From positions 114,049-178,048 of the forward strand of contig NZ_SLVP01000006.1 of the NCBI RefSeq assembly GCF_004345425.1: a stretch of 64,000 nt of DNA, in the 5' to 3' direction. Both the position numbers and the translations under genes were made by a program. The notes under the pieces were generated by a model. It saw only the letters and a list, made by a program, of their open reading frames with translations, ran no database searches and had not been told where the DNA came from. Source of the stretch: Paenibacillus sp. BK033. GTDB taxonomy: Bacteria; Bacillota; Bacilli; Paenibacillales; Paenibacillaceae. The stretch's first letter is position 1. Each line of letters opens with the position of its first letter. This document shows, piece after piece, positions 1 to 8,285 of the stretch.

Positions 1-698
1 TTCCGAAGACGTTTACGCTGTCGCATTATACGGAGCTGTTCCATTCGAAGGTATTCCTGTATGGCAGATGGTATCTGAATACGCTCAAAATTGCTTTCCT
101 GTCCATGGTCTTCTCGACGATTCTATCGACGATGAGCATGTACGCGTTGTCGCGCTTCCGGTTCAAGGGGCGGAAAACCCTGCTGACGACCCTGCTTGTC
201 CTTGGCATGTTCCCTGGCTTTATGAGCTTGGTGCCGGTCTACATTTTCCTGCTTCAGCTTAATCTGCTCGATACCCATACGGCGATTATCATCGTGTATT
301 CCGCGGGCTCGGTATTGATGAACGGGTTTGTGATCAAAGGGTTTTTCGATACGATTCCGCGCAGCCTTGACGAGTCCGCGCGGATTGACGGCGCGAACCA
401 TCTGCAGATTTTCTACCGGATCATGCTGCCGCTTGCGCGTCCGATTCTGATTTATGTCGCGCTGACGACGTTCGCGGGAGCTTGGGTCGACTTTATTTTC
501 GCCCGGCTGGTGCTTCGCTCGAAAGAGAATTGGACGCTTGCCGTCGGCATGTGGGATCTGGTCAGCTCGTATCAGAACTCGAACTTTACGATGTTTGCCG
601 CCGGGGCCGTGCTTATTGCGGTTCCGATCACGCTGCTCTTCGTCTTCCTGCAGAAGTTCCTTGTTCAAGGGCTTACGGCAGGCGCTTCGAAAGGATAA
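1..698 (+). CDS. Carbohydrate ABC transporter permease, MalG type (5' truncated)
   Basis: The reading frame is already open at base 3 and gives about 231 residues to the stop at 698, so the start lies outside the window. It is an inner-membrane subunit of a sugar importer. Hydrophobic helices alternate with loops, and the cytoplasmic EAA-type loop that docks on the ATPase is seen as ESARIDGANHLQIFYRIMLP. The tail FLQKFLVQGLTAGASKG is typical of MalG-like subunits. It lies 9 bases before a lipoprotein alpha-amylase on the same strand, which suggests a maltodextrin or other alpha-glucan importer. The family is clear; the substrate is inferred from the neighbour. Confidence 0.93.
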   Translation, partial: PKTFTLSHYTELFHSKVFLYGRWYLNTLKIAFLSMVFSTILSTMSMYALSRFRFKGRKTLLTTLLVLGMFPGFMSLVPVYIFLLQLNLLDTHTAIIIVYSAGSVLMNGFVIKGFFDTIPRSLDESARIDGANHLQIFYRIMLPLARPILIYVALTTFAGAWVDFIFARLVLRSKENWTLAVGMWDLVSSYQNSNFTMFAAGAVLIAVPITLLFVFLQKFLVQGLTAGASKG

Positions 699-707
699 AG
701 GGCGATT

Positions 708-2366
708 ATGGCTTATGGAGGTTGGTGCGCCCGTGCTGCGATTGCTGCCGCTTTGGCAGCTTCGCTTGCGGGCTGCTGGGAGAATGATGCCGGTTCGGAC
801 GGGAAGATAGAAAACGAGGCTGTTGCCTCGGCAGCGCCGACGGCTGCCGCTGTTGTGAAGAAAGCCGGTGCGGAGCCGGTGGATGAACAGCCGGGTACCG
901 TTTATTATGAGATTTTTGTCCGGTCCTTCTACGATTCGAACGGCGATGGGGTTGGCGATCTGAACGGCGTGACCGCCAAGCTGGACTATCTGCAGCAGCT
1001 GGGCATCGGCGGGATTTGGCTGATGCCGATTAATCCGTCGCCAAGCTATCACGGATATGATGTCACGGATTATCGGGCGGTCAATCCGGATTATGGCACG
1101 CTTGAAGATCTTAAGAAGCTGACGGATGAGGCGCATAAGCGCGGCATCAAGGTCATTTTGGATCTGGTCGTGAATCACACCAGCACGGAGCATCCATGGT
1201 TTAAGGAGGCGCTTGCGGATCCGGACAGTCCTTATCGGAGCTGGTACCATTTTGCCGGGGCTGATGAGGAAGTGAAGGCGGACGGGGCTGTCGGCAGCAA
1301 TCCGTGGCATATGACGGCTGACGGGAAAAGCAAGTATTTGGGCGTGTTTTGGGAAGGCATGCCGGATTTGAATTTTGACAATGCGGACGTACGCCAAGAG
1401 CTTGCGTCCATCGGCCGATATTGGCTGGAGCAGGGGCTCGACGGCTTCCGGCTCGATGCGGCCAAGCATATTTACGGAGATTATGCTTCAACCATTAATA
1501 GCGCGGAGATTCAAGGCGCGAATCAGAAATGGTGGCAGGAGTTCCGCAGCGGCTTGTCCGGCGTGAAGCCGGATGCGTACCTGGTAGGCGAGGTATGGGA
1601 TTCGCCGGTTGTTATCGCTCCTTATCTGGATAAAGCGCTGGATTCGGCTTTTGATTTCGATCTCGCCGGCAAGCTGATCAGCGCGGCTGACCGGGAGCGG
1701 GACTCGGATCTGGCCTTTACGCTTGGCAAGGCGTACGGGTTATATGAGAAGTCCTCGGGCGGATCGTATGTAGATGCGCCGTTTCTGAGCAACCATGATC
1801 AGACGCGGGTGATGACCGCATTGAGCGGCAACGTGTCGCATGCCAAGATGGCTGCGGCCATGCTGCTGACCCTGCCGGGGAATCCGTTTATTTATTACGG
1901 CGAAGAGATAGGCATGGCCGGCGCCAAGCCGGATGAGTATTTGCGCGAGCCGATGGTCTGGTATGCCGACCCCGCTGGAGGGGAGGGGCAGACCAGCTGG
2001 GAGCGGGGCAAGTACAATGCGGCCGGCTCGGCCGTATCGGTGGAGAGCGAGCAGAAGGACGAAGCTTCGCTGCTCGCTTGGTACCGGATGCTGCTCCGTT
2101 GGCGCAGCGAGGAGCCGGCTTTGCGCGATGGGGGAATCATCGCGTACAGCTTGAAGAACGCGGTACCGCAGGTATCCGCGTATGTAAGGGCAACAGCAGA
2201 CGAGCGCGTGCTCGTGCTGCACAATTTGTCCGGCCAGCCGCAAATGGCGGAGCTGGCCAGTGAGTACGGCTCATTCGCGAAGCTGAGCCGCAAGAGCGAC
2301 AACGCCGCCGAGCTGAGCGGCGGCGTCGTTACGCTGCCGCCGTACAGCAGCGTTATATTGAAGTAG
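708..2366 (+). CDS. Alpha-amylase family lipoprotein (GH13)
   Basis: A 552-residue glycoside hydrolase acting on alpha-1,4-glucans. The N-terminus is a lipoprotein signal with lipobox SLAGC and Cys23 as the lipidation site, followed by an Ala/Glu-rich linker to about residue 60, so the enzyme should sit on the outer face of the membrane. GH13 conserved regions follow in order: DLVVNH (152-157), DGFRLD with nucleophile Asp250, GEVWDS with acid/base Glu295, and SNHDQTR with His363-Asp364. A C-terminal beta domain ends the chain. An AAAGG-rich stretch overlapping the upstream stop precedes the ATG at 708. Position directly after a sugar permease suggests it supplies maltodextrins to that importer. 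The exact product specificity cannot be read from sequence. Confidence 0.93.
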   Translation: MAYGGWCARAAIAAALAASLAGCWENDAGSDGKIENEAVASAAPTAAAVVKKAGAEPVDEQPGTVYYEIFVRSFYDSNGDGVGDLNGVTAKLDYLQQLGIGGIWLMPINPSPSYHGYDVTDYRAVNPDYGTLEDLKKLTDEAHKRGIKVILDLVVNHTSTEHPWFKEALADPDSPYRSWYHFAGADEEVKADGAVGSNPWHMTADGKSKYLGVFWEGMPDLNFDNADVRQELASIGRYWLEQGLDGFRLDAAKHIYGDYASTINSAEIQGANQKWWQEFRSGLSGVKPDAYLVGEVWDSPVVIAPYLDKALDSAFDFDLAGKLISAADRERDSDLAFTLGKAYGLYEKSSGGSYVDAPFLSNHDQTRVMTALSGNVSHAKMAAAMLLTLPGNPFIYYGEEIGMAGAKPDEYLREPMVWYADPAGGEGQTSWERGKYNAAGSAVSVESEQKDEASLLAWYRMLLRWRSEEPALRDGGIIAYSLKNAVPQVSAYVRATADERVLVLHNLSGQPQMAELASEYGSFAKLSRKSDNAAELSGGVVTLPPYSSVILK

Positions 2367-2369
2367 ACG

Positions 2370-2402
2370 AATCCGGTGCCTGAGGCGCCGGATTTTTTGT
2401 TT
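2370..2402 (+). terminator. Rho-independent terminator after the amylase gene
   Basis: The hairpin ATCCGGTGCC / GGCGCCGGAT has a 3-base loop and one G-U pair, and is followed by TTTTTTG. It ends the permease-amylase transcript. Confidence 0.85.
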
Positions 2403-2440
2403 TGGGGATCGCAGGCTCTCCCTCGCTTCTCTCCGATTGA

Positions 2441-2573
2441 AGCGGAATGTCCCCCTAAGACGGAAAAACCGTACTACAGCGCGTTAGGTGTGGGGATGAG
2501 GGGCATGAGTAGCGGAATAAGGCGGAAAAACCGTGCTACAGCGGGGCAAGCATGGGAACGAGGGGCAGGTGAC
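2441..2573. repeat. Imperfect tandem repeat, two units of about 62 bp
   Basis: Two copies of a unit with the core CGGAAAAACCGT, ACTACAGCG or GCTACAGCG, then a G-rich tail with GAGGGGCA. The cores begin at 2461 and 2523. No credible gene lies between 2403 and 2638. It resembles a short intergenic repeat family; function unknown. Confidence 0.6.
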
Positions 2574-2659
2574 TGAAAAATGGAGAAATGCGGTAAACTA
2601 GTTGTCTATGGCTTGAGTAGGTATATGGATATTTACGATTGACGGGTGGTGTGACGGGA

Positions 2660-3142
2660 GTGAGTACGAAGTCTCTGCGGATTGCGACGCTTATAATTTT
2701 CTTGATTAATGTTATTCTTATTTTTCTTGTTGACTGGTTTACGGTCGAGATGCTCCCGGATAAAGGAATTTCCGGCGACGGAAATCCTGCGGTTATCCTT
2801 TGGTTTATTGAGCTGCCGATGTATCTGCTGTTATTGGCCGGTGTCGCTTTAATCGTACACAGGGAACGGTATCTGGTTCAATACAATAGAATCCGGGTCC
2901 TGCTTATTCTTCTCGTCTTTTTTGCGGTATCGGTGCTGCTTCAGGTTGATAATGCCCAGCGGATTCATGATCGGATCGACGGCCGAACGAATGATTACGG
3001 CTGGCTGAACCCATATACCAACACGATATACATCAATTTTTACTCGTTCCTAAGCGGCATCCTGCTGCTGCTTTTAATTCAGACGGCAATTACATTAATT
3101 CGCAATCGCTTTTATCGGGGAGACAGGCTTGATAAAAAATAG
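2660..3142 (+). CDS. Hypothetical four-helix membrane protein
   Basis: About 160 residues with four hydrophobic segments: near residues 6-26 (IATLIIFLINVILIFLVDWF), 43-65, 75-92 and 130-150. A hydrophilic loop between helices 3 and 4 contains DRIDGRTNDYGWLNPYTNT. I do not recognise the family. The start is uncertain: GTG at 2660 has a weak GGTGG about ten bases upstream, GTG at 2651 and TTG at 2639 are in-frame alternatives, and none has a strong ribosome binding site. It stands alone between two terminators, after a repeat tract, so no operon context helps. Confidence 0.65.
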   Translation: MSTKSLRIATLIIFLINVILIFLVDWFTVEMLPDKGISGDGNPAVILWFIELPMYLLLLAGVALIVHRERYLVQYNRIRVLLILLVFFAVSVLLQVDNAQRIHDRIDGRTNDYGWLNPYTNTIYINFYSFLSGILLLLLIQTAITLIRNRFYRGDRLDKK

Positions 3143-3183
3143 AGACGGATCAGCTTGCGCTCGCGTCCGTCTCTTCGTTTTTA
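3142..3183. terminator. Terminator between convergent genes
   Basis: GAGACGGA (3142-3149) pairs with TCCGTCTC (3166-3173), followed by TTCGTTTTT on the plus strand. It serves the membrane protein and may also act on the convergent neopullulanase gene, whose stop is at 3181. Confidence 0.7.
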
Positions 3184-4932
3184 AACAAGCTGCTTCCAGA
3201 TGCCGTAGCCGTACCCCGGGAGCCGCAGCCGCAGCTTCCCGGCTGCCGGCTCAAGCCGCTGCTCATCCCCGAGCAGCGACACCCAGCTGCCGCCGGCTGG
3301 CACGGCGGCAACAGCCTCGCGTCCTCGCGCATTCATCGCGACGAGGATGCGCTCAGCCCCATCGCGGCGTTCGTACACGATAACGCCGCCGTCCTCGCCA
3401 TCCGCTGCCTGCAGGAAGCGGATGTCCGCGCTGCGCAGCGCGGCGTGCTTGCGCCGAAGCGCAAGCGCCTGCTTATAGAACGCGAGCAGCTCCCGGTCCT
3501 GCTGCTCCGGCTCCCACACCATGCATTTCCGGCAGTCGGGATCGCCCTCGCCGTTCATGCCTACTTCATCGCCGTAATAAATGCACGGCGTGCCCGGATA
3601 GGTCAGCTGGAAAAGAGCCGCCAGCTTCATCGCATCCGTTTCATCGCCGCAGATCGTCAGAAGACGCGGCGTATCATGGCTGTCCAGCAGGTTAAACGCC
3701 GTCTCCGTTACCTGCTGCGGATAAGCGGCAAGCTGCCGGCCAATGGCATCGGCGAAAGTTTTCGCTCCGATGGTCTGATGCCCGAAGAAGTCCAGCACCG
3801 CGTTCGTAAACGGGTAGTTCATGACCGCGTCGAATTGGTCGCCCTCCAGCCACATCATCGCGTCATGCCAGATCTCGCCGAGGATATAAGCATCCGGATT
3901 TACGGCCTTCACCGCTTGGCGGAACTCCCGCCAGAACTGGTGGTCCACCTCGTTGGCCACGTCAAGCCGCCAGCCGTCGATTCCGATTTTCTCAATCCAG
4001 TAGCGCGCCACATTGAACAAGTAGGCTTTCACATCCGGATTTTCCGTATTGAGTTTAGGCATCATCGGTTCAAAGGCAAACGTCTCGTAAGTCGGGATGC
4101 CGTCCTCCACCCGAAGCGGCCATTCCCGCACGTGGAACCAGTTCGCGTAGACGGACTTCTCGCCGTTTTTCAGCAGATCCACAAACGGCGGGAACGTACG
4201 GCCCGCATGGTTGAATACCGCATCCAGCAGCACCCGGATTCCGCGCTTATGGCATTCCCCGACAAGTTCTTTCAGCTTCTCGTTGGTGCCGAAATGACGG
4301 TCCACCTGCATATAATTCTCGGTATCGTACTTATGGTTTGTTGTAGCTTCGAACAGCGGGGTGAAGTAGACCGCGTTAATGCCTAGCTCGGCCAAATAAT
4401 CCAGATGGTCCAGCACGCCCTGCAGGTCGCCGCCGAAGAAGTTCGTTGGCGTTGGCTTGCCGCCCCAGGCTTCCGTTATCTCGGGGTTCAGCGTAGGATC
4501 GCCGTTTGCGAAACGCTCCGGGAAGATCTGATAGAACACCGCATCCTTCACCCAAGCCGGAGGAGAGAAGACATCAACCGGATTGATGTAAGGGAAGTCG
4601 AAGAACGTATTCGGATTATCCGGCAGATCGGCGGGAAAGCCGCTTTCCGTCAGAATAACCGTCTCATCGCCATCCGTCAGGCGGAACGCATACCGCAGCC
4701 GGCGGAAGGGAGGCTGGATCGAAGCTTCCCAATAATCGAAAAGCGAATCCGAGGAGAGCACGCTCATCCGGGCAACGGTAAACGTTCCGGCCCAGTTGTA
4801 TTTGTCTCCGGCAATAAGCTCCACGCGCTTCGCGTCATTTCGTTTCGTGCGGATTCGAATATGCAACGTCGTCTTGTCATAAGCGTAAGCCCAATTTTGC
4901 TTGGGTCTGTGATAGATCGCTTCCAGCAGCAT
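3181..4932 (-). CDS. Neopullulanase / maltogenic amylase type alpha-glycosidase (GH13)
   Basis: About 583 residues. The start at 4932 gives the family-typical N-terminus MLLEAIYHRP and is preceded by GGAGTGA. The longer reading from 4986 would run through a terminator. An N-terminal beta-sandwich (about 1-120) characteristic of cyclomaltodextrinase/neopullulanase precedes the TIM barrel. The catalytic set is complete: DAVFNH (237-242), GWRLD with Asp324, GEIW with Glu353, and DSHDTPR with His419-Asp420. No signal peptide is present, so it should hydrolyse imported maltodextrins or cyclodextrins in the cytoplasm. It faces the exported amylase and permease on the opposite strand, fitting an outside/inside division of labour in alpha-glucan use. 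Confidence 0.93.
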   Translation of the reverse strand: MLLEAIYHRPKQNWAYAYDKTTLHIRIRTKRNDAKRVELIAGDKYNWAGTFTVARMSVLSSDSLFDYWEASIQPPFRRLRYAFRLTDGDETVILTESGFPADLPDNPNTFFDFPYINPVDVFSPPAWVKDAVFYQIFPERFANGDPTLNPEITEAWGGKPTPTNFFGGDLQGVLDHLDYLAELGINAVYFTPLFEATTNHKYDTENYMQVDRHFGTNEKLKELVGECHKRGIRVLLDAVFNHAGRTFPPFVDLLKNGEKSVYANWFHVREWPLRVEDGIPTYETFAFEPMMPKLNTENPDVKAYLFNVARYWIEKIGIDGWRLDVANEVDHQFWREFRQAVKAVNPDAYILGEIWHDAMMWLEGDQFDAVMNYPFTNAVLDFFGHQTIGAKTFADAIGRQLAAYPQQVTETAFNLLDSHDTPRLLTICGDETDAMKLAALFQLTYPGTPCIYYGDEVGMNGEGDPDCRKCMVWEPEQQDRELLAFYKQALALRRKHAALRSADIRFLQAADGEDGGVIVYERRDGAERILVAMNARGREAVAAVPAGGSWVSLLGDEQRLEPAAGKLRLRLPGYGYGIWKQLV

Positions 4933-4970
4933 AAAGGTAAGATCACTCCAATCGGATAATGGGGTACAAA

Positions 4971-5022
4971 ACAGAAAAAGGCACAACCGGCTAATTATAA
5001 AAATCAGCGAGGTTGTACCTTT
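4971..5022 (-). terminator. Terminator of trxB
   Basis: Read on the minus strand, AAAGGTACAACC (5022-5011) pairs with GGTTGTGCCTTT (4988-4977), with one U-G pair, and is followed by TTCTGTTTT. It separates trxB from the neopullulanase gene and supports the shorter start chosen for the latter. Confidence 0.8.
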
Positions 5023-5117
5023 ATAGGTAGCATTGCCTTTAAATTGTCGTTCGAACTTCCTTCATTATACTATGATCTTTCCGAACGAGCCACAGGCAAT
5101 TCCGATTTCATAAAATC

Positions 5118-6059
5118 TTAAGCATGCACCGCGTCGTGGCTTTGCGCTTCCAGGAAGCGTTCCGCATCCAGAGCTGCCATGCAGCCGCTGCCTGCCGCCG
5201 TAATCGCTTGGCGGTATTGACGGTCTTGCACGTCGCCGCAGGCGAATACGCCAGGAATGTTGGTCTCCGAAGTGCCGGGCTTCACGATGATGTAGCCTTG
5301 CTCGTCGGTGTCGATTTGGCCGCCGAGGAATTTCGTGTTAGGCGTATGGCCGATCGTGATGAACACGCCGTCCGCTTCCACGAATTCTTCTTCGCCGGTA
5401 GCGTTGTTGCGAACCTTCAGACCTTTCAGGCCCATTTCGCCGGGAACGATCTCAAGCGGGGTTTTGTTCAGGTTCCAGCTGATTTTTTCGTTCGCGCGCG
5501 CGCGGTCCTGCATGATTTTCGAAGCGCGGAGCTCGTCGCGGCGGTTAACAACCGTTACTTCGGATGCAAAGCGAGTCAGGAACACCGCTTCTTCCATGGC
5601 GGAGTCGCCGCCGCCCACGATGATCAGCTTTTTGTTGCGGAAGAAGAAGCCGTCGCAGGTTGCGCAAGTGCTGACGCCGCGGCCGATGTTTTCTTGCTCG
5701 CCCGGAATGCCGAGGTATTTCGCGGAAGCGCCTGTCGAGATAATGACGGACTCCGCTTGAATTTCGCCGATGCCTTCTACGTCAAGCGTGTAAGGGCGTT
5801 TGCTGAAGTCGACGCTTTTTACCGAGCCGTTGCGGAAGGATGCGCCAAACCGCTGCGCTTGCTTGCGCATGTTGGACATCAGCTCGCTGCCGAGAATCCC
5901 TTCAGGGAAGCCAGGGAAGTTCTCGATTTCCGTTGTTGTTGTAAGCTGACCGCCTGGCTGCCAGCCTTCGATAACGAGAGGTTCCATATTTGCGCGCGCC
6001 AGATAAATCGCCGCCGTTAATCCGGCAGGGCCGGTACCGATAATGACTGTTTTGTACAT
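5118..6059 (-). CDS. trxB: Thioredoxin-disulfide reductase
   Basis: A 313-residue FAD enzyme that reduces thioredoxin with NADPH in the cytoplasm. Visible motifs: the N-terminal FAD dinucleotide fold GTGPAGL (8-14), the redox-active CATC (Cys132 and Cys135), the NADPH fold GGGDSA (149-154), and the C-terminal FAD motif ACGDVQD with the following RQAITAAGSG. Length is normal for the bacterial low-molecular-weight class. GGAGGAATTCTTC precedes the ATG. It is transcribed alone, divergent from a two-component operon, with its own promoter (6117-6145) and terminator. Confidence 0.98.
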   Translation of the reverse strand: MYKTVIIGTGPAGLTAAIYLARANMEPLVIEGWQPGGQLTTTTEIENFPGFPEGILGSELMSNMRKQAQRFGASFRNGSVKSVDFSKRPYTLDVEGIGEIQAESVIISTGASAKYLGIPGEQENIGRGVSTCATCDGFFFRNKKLIIVGGGDSAMEEAVFLTRFASEVTVVNRRDELRASKIMQDRARANEKISWNLNKTPLEIVPGEMGLKGLKVRNNATGEEEFVEADGVFITIGHTPNTKFLGGQIDTDEQGYIIVKPGTSETNIPGVFACGDVQDRQYRQAITAAGSGCMAALDAERFLEAQSHDAVHA

Positions 6060-6116
6060 GAAGAATTCCTCCGCTCCATCTATATGTTGTTGATGTATGT
6101 CGCATTTTCTAGTTTA

Positions 6117-6145
6117 AAATTATTACAATCTGTAAACTTTGTCAA
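6117..6145 (-). promoter_or_regulatory. Predicted sigma-A promoter of trxB
   Basis: On the minus strand TTGACA (6145-6140) is followed after exactly 17 bases by TAATTT (6122-6117), about 58 bases upstream of the trxB ATG. The -35 is a perfect consensus; the -10 matches only partly. Confidence 0.6.
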
Positions 6146-6150
6146 TACAG

Positions 6151-6179
6151 TTCATCTTAATTTCATCTAGTTGTATTAT
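6151..6179 (+). promoter_or_regulatory. Promoter of the response-regulator operon with an 11-bp direct repeat
   Basis: TTCATCTTAAT at 6151 is repeated as TTCATCTAGTT at 6162, an 11-bp period typical of binding sites for OmpR/PhoB-family regulators. A -10 TATTAT lies at 6174-6179, exactly 17 bases after the first repeat, so the repeat occupies the -35 position. This suggests activation by a response regulator, possibly autoregulation; that is inference. Confidence 0.45.
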
Positions 6180-6212
6180 TGTAGAAAGACAGTATACGGG
6201 AGGTGCTCTATA

Positions 6213-6887
6213 ATGCCGAAAATACTCGTCGTGGACGACGATCCGAATATACGGGAGCTGGTCAGCTTGTTTTTGCGGAGAGAAGGCTATGAAGTGATCG
6301 AAGCAGCCAACGGAGAGGATGCTTTAACCCGTTTGGAGGCGGTGAAGCCGGATCTTGCGGTTATTGACGTAATGATGCCAAAAATGGACGGCTGGGCTTT
6401 ATGCTCGGCTATGCGCGAGTCGTTCGACATGCCGCTCTTGATGCTGACGGCCAAGGGCGAGACGGCTCATAAGGTAAAAGGCTTTGAGCTTGGCGCCGAC
6501 GATTATGTCGTGAAGCCGTTCGATCCGCCGGAGCTGATCGTTCGGGTCAAGGCGCTGCTCAAACGATACCGCATTGCGTCGTCGCAGGTTGTGGAGCTTG
6601 GCGGGCTGTCCATGAACCGTTCGGACTTCCAGCTTGTCGCGAACGGAGAGAAAATCCTGCTGCCGCCGAAGGAATTCGAGCTGCTCTTCAAGCTGACAAG
6701 CTATCCGGGCAAAACCTTCACCAGGGAGCATCTGATCGAGCAGCTGTGGGGAATGAACTACGAAGGGGACGAGCGCACGGTAGATGTACATATTAAGCGG
6801 CTACGCGAACGGTTTCCGGAGGAGGATTTTGGCTTCCGCATCGTTACGATCCGCGGTCTTGGCTACCGATTGGAGGAGCGGGCATGA
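6213..6887 (+). CDS. Response regulator, OmpR/PhoB family
   Basis: 224 residues from the ATG at 6213, which follows GGGAGGTGC; the longer frame from 6171 has no such site. The receiver domain (about 3-115) has the acidic pocket Asp8-Asp9, phospho-acceptor Asp52 in VIDVMMPKMDG, Thr79 and Lys101 in VKPFDPPEL. The C-terminal winged helix (about 130-222) holds EHLIEQLWG and the DNA-recognition stretch ERTVDVHIKRLRERF, ending RGLGYRLE. It overlaps the sensor kinase by 4 bases (ATGA), so the two are translationally coupled. The signal sensed cannot be told from sequence. Confidence 0.96.
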   Translation: MPKILVVDDDPNIRELVSLFLRREGYEVIEAANGEDALTRLEAVKPDLAVIDVMMPKMDGWALCSAMRESFDMPLLMLTAKGETAHKVKGFELGADDYVVKPFDPPELIVRVKALLKRYRIASSQVVELGGLSMNRSDFQLVANGEKILLPPKEFELLFKLTSYPGKTFTREHLIEQLWGMNYEGDERTVDVHIKRLRERFPEEDFGFRIVTIRGLGYRLEERA

Positions 6888-8266
6888 TCCGCAGCCTGTA
6901 TGTGCGAATAGCGGTGACTTTTCTGGTCATCGTATTAGTAAGTATTAGTATTGCCTATTATACGGCGAACCAGCTGTTCCGGCGGGATCTGCAAGGGCAG
7001 AACGGTCTGGAGGACATGATGATTACCCGGCTGGAGCGGCTTTACAACGATTCGTCTCCGCGGTCCTTGCCGATGTTCCTCGAGCAGGTCTCAAGCCTTC
7101 AGGAGATGTCGATCGTCGCGGTCAATCGGAAAGGGCTTGTTATTCAAGTCGGCCGGACAAGCCGGGCCATTGTAAATCATTTAACGTACAAGACGGTCGA
7201 GAACATCTTCGGAGGCAAAACGGAACGGGTGAAGTATGCGGACGAGCATGAGAGCGGTCCTCCTTCGCCCCCGGCATACGGCCGCTTGGCTCAATTCGGC
7301 AATACGGAATGGGCCGTCTTTATTACTCCGGATCATGTCCGGCAGGTTCGCAGCTTCCAGCGAAATACCTTCACCATTCTGATTACGCTCTTGGTCGTCG
7401 GCTGTATTCTTATCCTGTTCGCTGCCCGTTATCTGGTGAAGCCGCTCAAAATGATGACCGCTGCCACCACTCGCATCGCCAAGGGCGATTTTAGCGTACA
7501 GCTTCCGATGTCCCACAAGAACGAGCTGGGCGAGCTTGCGGACAGCATTAACAAGATGGCGCACAGCTTGTCGCAGCTGGAGACGATGCGCCGCGATTTC
7601 GTATCCAACGTATCGCACGAAATCCAGTCGCCGCTCACCTCGATCGGCGGCTTTGCGGAGGCGCTGCGCAGCGAGGATTTGACGGAAGGGGACCGGAATC
7701 GTTATGTTGGTATTATTAAGCAGGAAAGCAGCCGCTTATCCCGGCTCAGCGAAAATCTGCTGAAGCTGGCATCGCTTGATTCCGAGCATCATCCGTATAA
7801 GCCGGTCACTTACCGGCTGGATAAGCAGCTTCGCGACGTCGTCTTGTCCTGCGAGCCGACCTGGCTTGCGAAGCGGCTGACGGTAGAGCTGTTAATGGAA
7901 GAGACCGTCATTAAAGCCGACGAGGATCAGCTCAGTCAGGTATGGATCAACCTGCTTACCAACAGCATGAAATTTACGCCCGAGGAAGGTAAAATCTCGT
8001 TCCAGCTGTCGGAGAAAAGCGGCTATGCCGTCGTCCGGATCTCCGATACGGGGTGCGGAATACCGGAAGAGGAGCGGGACCGGGTATTTGAGCGGTTTTA
8101 CAAAATCGATCCGTCGAGGGACCGTACCCAAGGCGGAAGCGGGCTTGGCTTATCTATTGTGAAGAAGATTATCGACATTCACGGCGGGGCAATCGAGATC
8201 GAGGATGCGGAGCAGGGGACGGTATTTGTCGTCCGTCTGCCGCTCAGTCCCGATCCTGACATTTGA
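6884..8266 (+). CDS. Membrane sensor histidine kinase
   Basis: 460 residues. Two transmembrane helices (about 9-27 and 163-184) bracket an extracytoplasmic sensing domain of about 135 residues. A HAMP linker (about 185-237) follows, then the dimerisation/phosphorylation domain with His245 in VSNVSHEIQSPLTSIGG. The ATPase domain carries the N-box NLLTNSMKFTPEEG, DTGCGIPEEE and GGSGLGLSIVKKI. The 4-base overlap with the regulator upstream marks them as partners. galU follows after 19 bases and is probably in the same operon. The sensor domain resembles none I can name. Confidence 0.95.
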   Translation: MIRSLYVRIAVTFLVIVLVSISIAYYTANQLFRRDLQGQNGLEDMMITRLERLYNDSSPRSLPMFLEQVSSLQEMSIVAVNRKGLVIQVGRTSRAIVNHLTYKTVENIFGGKTERVKYADEHESGPPSPPAYGRLAQFGNTEWAVFITPDHVRQVRSFQRNTFTILITLLVVGCILILFAARYLVKPLKMMTAATTRIAKGDFSVQLPMSHKNELGELADSINKMAHSLSQLETMRRDFVSNVSHEIQSPLTSIGGFAEALRSEDLTEGDRNRYVGIIKQESSRLSRLSENLLKLASLDSEHHPYKPVTYRLDKQLRDVVLSCEPTWLAKRLTVELLMEETVIKADEDQLSQVWINLLTNSMKFTPEEGKISFQLSEKSGYAVVRISDTGCGIPEEERDRVFERFYKIDPSRDRTQGGSGLGLSIVKKIIDIHGGAIEIEDAEQGTVFVVRLPLSPDPDI

Positions 8267-8285
8267 GACCGAAAGGGTGACGGCC

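Noticed and set aside
123..1469. 448-residue minus-strand frame opposite the permease and amylase genes
   Set aside because: Arg/His/Pro-rich composition typical of antisense frames in GC-rich genes; both plus-strand genes carry complete family motifs.
4933..4986. Longer start for the neopullulanase
   Set aside because: The extra residues overlap the trxB terminator, lack a ribosome binding site and are not part of the family N-terminus.
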